From assembly GCA_965369035.1 (NCBI GenBank), contig CBDUPF010000155.1, positions 1 through 9,355 on the forward strand: 9,355 nucleotides of DNA, in the 5' to 3' direction. Source of the DNA: Aliishimia sp965369035. Lineage in GTDB: Bacteria; Pseudomonadota; Alphaproteobacteria; Rhodobacterales; Rhodobacteraceae. The notes beneath the pieces were generated by a model. The model saw only the letters and a program-made list of their open reading frames with translations. It made no database searches and was not told the origin of the DNA. Shown here in pieces: positions 6,237-9,355 of this stretch (position 1 is the stretch's first letter; the number at the start of each line of letters is the position of its first letter). Made by a program: the position numbers and the translations under genes.

Positions 6237-7126
6237 CGGACCCCCGCGTTCCGCTGGTCGTCGTCTCCGGCTATCTCGGCGCGGGCAAGACGACGCTGAT
6301 CAACCGGCTGCTGACCGAGGAGCACGGACTGCGCCTGCTCGTGCTGGTCAACGATTTCGGTGCGATCAATATCGACGCGGGCCTGATCGCCGATGCGGGC
6401 GGAGATACGATCGCGCTCTCCAATGGGTGCGTGTGCTGCACCATGGGGGCGGACCTGTTCATGGCGTTGGGCGACGCGCTGGACCGGCATCCGCGACCCG
6501 ACGCGCTGGTGGTGGAGGCGAGCGGAATCGCGGACCCCGGACGCATCGCGGAGGTCGCCAGGTCCGAGCCGGATCTTGCCTATTCCGGCATCGTGACCGT
6601 CGTCGACCCCGACACGTTCCCGGCCCTCGCGCGGGACGACATGATCGGCCCGCAGGTTCGTCAGCAGGTGGAGACGGCGGATCTCGTCCTCGTCCGCAGC
6701 GCAGGCGGATCGGGAAGCGAGAGCAGCGGCCTGATCGCGGACCTGACACGCGCGCCGATTATGGAGGTCGGAGGGGACAGGGAGCTGGCTCCACTGCTTT
6801 TCGCGCTCGAACCAGCCTCTGTCGCTGCGCTGTCCGGCCAAAGCCATCCCGCTTACGTGGCCTGGCATGTCTCGTCCGGCACCGTCGCCAGCCGAGCCGC
6901 GCTCGACTTAGGACTTGCCGAACGTCCGCACGGCCTGTTCCGGCTCAAGGGCACCGTGGAATGCCGGGACGGCGCGATCTGGGAGGTGCAGGTCGTCGGC
7001 CCGCGGGCGGTGGTGAAGCGGGCGCGCGGAAGCGGACCGACCACGCTCGTGGGATTGGGTCCGGCCGCGTCGATCCGGCATCAACAGATCGCGGAATGGT
7101 GGGAACTGGTGACGCAAGAGGATTGA
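6233..7126 (+). CDS. CobW/COG0523-family G3E P-loop GTPase-like protein (putative metallochaperone), atypical NKxD region
   Basis: This 297-residue protein is a G3E-class P-loop protein. Walker A is GYLGAGKTT at 13-21. NDFGAINID (40-48) is the switch region. The hallmark metal-binding CxCC is CVCC at 66-69, and VVEASGIADP (93-102) is the Walker B region. A short CobW C-terminal domain follows from about 205, with GLFRLKGTVECRDG at 234-247. Relatives deliver zinc, cobalt or iron to target enzymes, for example nitrile hydratase activators and cobalamin-related CobW. The start ATG overlaps the amidohydrolase stop by four bases, which suggests that enzyme as its client. What is odd is that the expected NKxD guanine-specificity motif, after the strand DLVLV, reads RSAG at about 155-158. 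The protein may bind nucleotide differently or be functionally altered. No histidine-rich metal tail is present. The family call is firm; the client is inferred. Confidence 0.9.
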   Translation: MTDPRVPLVVVSGYLGAGKTTLINRLLTEEHGLRLLVLVNDFGAINIDAGLIADAGGDTIALSNGCVCCTMGADLFMALGDALDRHPRPDALVVEASGIADPGRIAEVARSEPDLAYSGIVTVVDPDTFPALARDDMIGPQVRQQVETADLVLVRSAGGSGSESSGLIADLTRAPIMEVGGDRELAPLLFALEPASVAALSGQSHPAYVAWHVSSGTVASRAALDLGLAERPHGLFRLKGTVECRDGAIWEVQVVGPRAVVKRARGSGPTTLVGLGPAASIRHQQIAEWWELVTQED

Positions 7127-7327
7127 CAGGGGCTGGCGTCGCACCGGGCACGCTCGCTCGGTCTTGCCAATGCGAACTGCCTGACACCCCTTTCGCGCAC
7201 CCGCTCCGGCGTGGATGTGAAACCTGTCGCCGCCGAACTCCGCGACTGTATCGAGCGCTAGATCGAGGGCCTTCAGGCGACGCAACCGACGATCACGGCG
7301 CGCGTCACGCGGGGCCATGGCGCCGGT

Positions 7328-7372
7328 CGCCCTGACCGTCGCGACATCGGACACCTCGCGGGCGTCAGGGTG
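7328..7372. repeat. Imperfect hairpin in the gap before the multicopper oxidase gene
   Basis: CCCTGAC (7330-7336) pairs fully with GTCAGGG (7364-7370). After a two-by-two internal loop, TCGCGA (7339-7344) pairs with TCGCGG (7356-7361) with one wobble, around an 11-base loop. One or two more pairs are possible at the base. No T-run follows, so an intrinsic terminator is not supported. It may end or stabilise the G3E transcript or be a protein site. Confidence 0.4.
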
Positions 7373-7397
7373 CGAGAAACCGAGCGAACCCGCCTAT

Positions 7398-7410
7398 GGG
7401 AAGGGTTCCC
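7398..7410. promoter_or_regulatory. Small inverted repeat upstream of the multicopper oxidase, candidate operator
   Basis: GGGAA-GGG-TTCCC is a perfect five-base inverted repeat with a three-base centre, about 43 bases before the oxidase ATG. A TATATC element at 7419-7424 could be a -10 box and lies between GCGC repeats. No clear -35 box is present, as in promoters that depend on an activator. A copper-responsive regulator would be the natural guess from the genes downstream, but the site does not match a known operator closely enough to name one. Confidence 0.3.
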
Positions 7411-7452
7411 AAACGCGCTATATCTGCGCAACATGGAAGTGAGGAAAACCGC

Positions 7453-8841
7453 ATGATCGGAATGTCACGCCGCAGGTTTGCGAAAGCTGCGCTCGGTACC
7501 GCTGCCGCGGTCACGTTGCCGGGTCTTGCCTGGCCCGAGACCGACCCGACGCTGATCGCCGAACCGGGCCTCGCGCAACTGGCGCCAGCCGATTACCCGG
7601 AAACGTCGGTCTGGAGCTTTGGCGGATCCGTGCCCGGCCCGACCATTCGCGTCACGCAGGGCGACCACGTGCGCCGACGGTTCATCAATCGGCTACCACA
7701 GCCCGCAACGGTACATTGGCACGGAATACGGATCGACAACGCGATGGACGGCGTGCCCGATCTTACCCAGGCCGCGGTGTCCCAGGGCGAGGCGTTTCTC
7801 TACGACTTCAAGGTTCCCGACGCCGGCACCTATTGGTACCACCCGCACAATCGCAGCTGGGAGCAGATGGCCCGTGGGCTCTATGGCGCGCTGGTTGTCG
7901 ACGAGGCGGAGAACGCACCGAAGGTCGATATCGATCAGGTACTGCTCCTCGACGACTGGCGCCTCACGGACGATGCCCAGATTGCCAGTGGATTCGGCAA
8001 CATGCACGACTGGGCCCATGCCGGCCGGATCGGCAACTGGATCACCGTGAACGGAGACGGCGCCTGGTCTCGGACCGTTCAGCGGGGCGCGCGGATGCGC
8101 CTGCGACTCGTCAACACCGCGAACGCACGGATCTTTTCGCTGGAAGCGCGCGGCCTCGAAGGCTGGGTCGTGGCGCTCGACGGGATGCCGCTGGACGCGC
8201 CGCAACAGTTGGGTCAACTGACCCTGGCGCCCGCTCAGCGCGCCGATCTGATCGTGGACATGGTTGCCGATGACGGTGGGGAGGCTACACTCATCAGCTT
8301 CGAGCGCGACGGCGGCTATGTGATCGCGGCCTTTCCCGTAGATGGCGTTGCCCGCGCCGAACGGTTGCCCGATCCAGCGCCGTTGCCACCCAATCCGGTT
8401 GCCGCCCTCGGCTCCCTTGCGGAGGCACGCCGCGCCGAACTTCTGATGGAGGGCGGCGCGATGGGTGGCATGGGCAGCGCGATGATGGGGGGCCGGATGA
8501 CGGGCATGCGCGACCTGGCGAACGCCGGAAAGGTTTGGGCGTTCAACGGCATGGCCGACATGCCCGACACGCCCCTGATCGTGGCGGACAGAGGAGAGAC
8601 GATTCGGATTTCGATCACGAACGACACTGCCTGGCCCCATGCGATGCACCTGCACGGACATCATTTCCGGAAGATCGCCGCGGATGGCACCGCCGGGCCG
8701 TTGAGAGACACCCTTCTGATGAACCGCGGCGAGACCGCGGAGATCGCCTTTGTCGCCGACAACCCCGGCGACTGGCTGCTGCATTGCCACATGCTCGAGC
8801 ATTCCGCCGGCGGCATGATGACCTGGCTGCGCGTGGCCTGA
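7453..8841 (+). CDS. Tat-exported multicopper oxidase (laccase/CueO-like)
   Basis: This is a 462-residue three-domain multicopper oxidase that would oxidise a substrate, perhaps Cu(I), while reducing oxygen to water in the periplasm. A twin-arginine signal opens it (SRRRFAKAA at 5-13, then a mildly hydrophobic stretch to about residue 27). All copper motifs are present: HWHG (His88, His90), HPH (130-132), HxxHxH (His396, His399, His401), and HCHMLEHSAGGM with His444, Cys445, His446, His450 and axial Met455. It is therefore not a copper-less FtsP/SufI relative. Residues 332-352 hold seven methionines with glycines, similar in idea to the Met-rich Cu(I) segment of CueO. The ATG at 7453 is chosen because GAGG lies eight bases upstream and it sits just before the Tat motif; an upstream ATG at 7396 would bury the signal. 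A DUF411 gene follows after 44 bases. Confidence 0.94.
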   Translation: MIGMSRRRFAKAALGTAAAVTLPGLAWPETDPTLIAEPGLAQLAPADYPETSVWSFGGSVPGPTIRVTQGDHVRRRFINRLPQPATVHWHGIRIDNAMDGVPDLTQAAVSQGEAFLYDFKVPDAGTYWYHPHNRSWEQMARGLYGALVVDEAENAPKVDIDQVLLLDDWRLTDDAQIASGFGNMHDWAHAGRIGNWITVNGDGAWSRTVQRGARMRLRLVNTANARIFSLEARGLEGWVVALDGMPLDAPQQLGQLTLAPAQRADLIVDMVADDGGEATLISFERDGGYVIAAFPVDGVARAERLPDPAPLPPNPVAALGSLAEARRAELLMEGGAMGGMGSAMMGGRMTGMRDLANAGKVWAFNGMADMPDTPLIVADRGETIRISITNDTAWPHAMHLHGHHFRKIAADGTAGPLRDTLLMNRGETAEIAFVADNPGDWLLHCHMLEHSAGGMMTWLRVA

Positions 8842-8885
8842 CAACCTGCGCAAGCTTGAAGACACAAGAAGACAGGAGAGACCGT

Positions 8886-9335
8886 ATGGACCGCAGACAC
8901 TTCATCCTCGCAACCCTTGCATCGCTCGCCTTCGCACGGCCGGCCGCGGCGACGTCGACCCGCATCGAGGTCTACAAATCGCCGACCTGCGGCTGTTGTT
9001 CGGCCTGGGTCGAGCACATGACCAGAGCCGGGTTCGAGATGGACGCGCGGGATGTGGATCAGGACAGCCTCTACGCGATCAAGGTCCGATCCGGTATCAC
9101 GCCCGAGCTGGCGTCCTGTCACACGGCGATGGTCGACGGATACGTCATCGAAGGGCACGTGCCCGCCGGCGACGTTGAGCGCCTGCTTGCAGAAAGGCCG
9201 AATGCGCTCGGGCTCGCGGTTCCGGGTATGCCCATCGGGTCGCCGGGAATGGAGGTCGGAAACCAGCGCGACGCCTTCGAAACCCTCCTCTTGCTGCGTG
9301 ACGGCAGCACCGAGGTCTTCGAGCGGCACGTGTGA
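8886..9335 (+). CDS. DUF411 family periplasmic metal-binding protein
   Basis: This 149-residue protein covers the whole DUF411 family. An N-terminal signal peptide (MDRRHFILATLASLAFARPAA in outline, with RRHF resembling a weak Tat motif) ends near residue 22. Then come SPTCGCCSAW with Cys35, Cys37 and Cys38, SCHTAMVDGY with Cys78 and His79, VIEGHVPA with His91, and PGMPIGSPGME (113-123) with Met115 and Met122. Family members are commonly found with copper resistance genes and are thought to bind copper, but their biochemistry is poorly known. The thioredoxin-like start (strand, CGCC, helix) suggests a thioredoxin-type fold. AGGAGAG precedes the ATG, and the gene lies 44 bases after the multicopper oxidase, so the two are probably one operon. 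The open frame extends upstream into the oxidase gene, but that part is shadow. The family call is firm; copper binding is inferred. Confidence 0.92.
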   Translation: MDRRHFILATLASLAFARPAAATSTRIEVYKSPTCGCCSAWVEHMTRAGFEMDARDVDQDSLYAIKVRSGITPELASCHTAMVDGYVIEGHVPAGDVERLLAERPNALGLAVPGMPIGSPGMEVGNQRDAFETLLLLRDGSTEVFERHV

Positions 9336-9355
9336 CCGGACGACAGACCTGTCGC

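Larger units (their letters stand above)
7127..7452 (+). other. Intergenic region with possible decayed open frame
   Basis: This 326-base stretch separates the G3E gene from the multicopper oxidase. No intact gene is supported. In the plus-strand frame that continues from the G3E gene, the only stop before the oxidase is TAG at 7259-7261, and the frame ends at TGA 7454-7456, overlapping the oxidase ATG as ATGA. Third codon positions in that frame remain GC-rich (about 70-75 percent by hand count), and stretches such as VDVKPVAAELRDCIER look protein-like. It could be the remnant of a gene or chance openness in GC-rich DNA. The region also holds a hairpin and a small inverted repeat, listed separately, and presumably the promoter of the oxidase. 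Confidence 0.4.

Noticed and set aside
6217..7335. A 372-codon plus-strand frame overlapping the G3E gene
   Set aside because: It is a shifted-frame shadow of the G3E gene, very rich in Arg and Gly, with no motif.
6908..7354. A 148-codon minus-strand frame over the end of the G3E gene and part of the following gap
   Set aside because: About half is antisense to the G3E gene, and the part in the gap shows no recognisable protein pattern. I could not fully exclude it, but nothing supports it.
7328..7372. Intrinsic terminator after the G3E gene
   Set aside because: The hairpin is real on paper but no T-run follows it and it lies about 200 bases past the stop, so it is listed only as a hairpin.
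7396..7452. Longer start for the multicopper oxidase at 7396
   Set aside because: It would place 19 extra residues before the Tat motif; the ATG at 7453 has a better ribosome binding site.
7693..8865. A 390-codon minus-strand frame opposite the multicopper oxidase
   Set aside because: It is antisense to a gene with all copper ligands; high His and Arg content is typical of such shadows.

Overview
The window is GC-rich DNA (about two thirds G+C by eye) with tightly packed genes, strong GC preference at third codon positions and G-rich ribosome binding sites. The gene content (TRAP transporter, LysR regulator, two amidohydrolase-superfamily enzymes, Tat-type signal peptides) suggests an alphaproteobacterium, most likely of the Rhodobacteraceae/roseobacter type. 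That placement is inference; no rRNA or other marker gene is present.

Left block (1-4513, all on the minus strand). Read in the direction of transcription it holds a LysR-type regulator (3587-4513), a 202-base gap with a palindrome, and a TRAP operon: dctP binding protein (2386-3384), dctQ small membrane subunit (1776-2315), dctM large permease (490-1779, TTG start overlapping the dctQ stop) and an N-acyl-D-amino-acid deacylase-like enzyme (start at 477, cut by the left edge). A strong GC-rich stem-loop sits between dctP and dctQ.

Middle block (4611-7126, plus strand). It is divergent from the regulator across 97 bases. It holds a YtcJ-type amidohydrolase (4611-6236) whose stop overlaps by four bases the start of a CobW/COG0523-type G3E P-loop protein (6233-7126). 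The likely logic is uptake of an organic acid, possibly an N-acyl or amide compound, by the TRAP system, hydrolysis by two metal-dependent hydrolases, control by the LysR protein, and help with metal supply or insertion from the G3E protein. The substrate cannot be read from the sequence. The G3E protein is unusual in lacking a recognisable NKxD guanine-specificity motif.

Right block (7127-9355, plus strand). A 326-base gap with a hairpin, a short inverted repeat and a possible decayed open frame is followed by an apparent copper-handling pair: a Tat-exported, laccase-like multicopper oxidase with a methionine-rich segment (7453-8841) and a DUF411 family protein with a CGCC motif (8886-9335). 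This pair is probably a separate transcription unit. No tRNA, rRNA, CRISPR array, insertion sequence or attachment site was seen.
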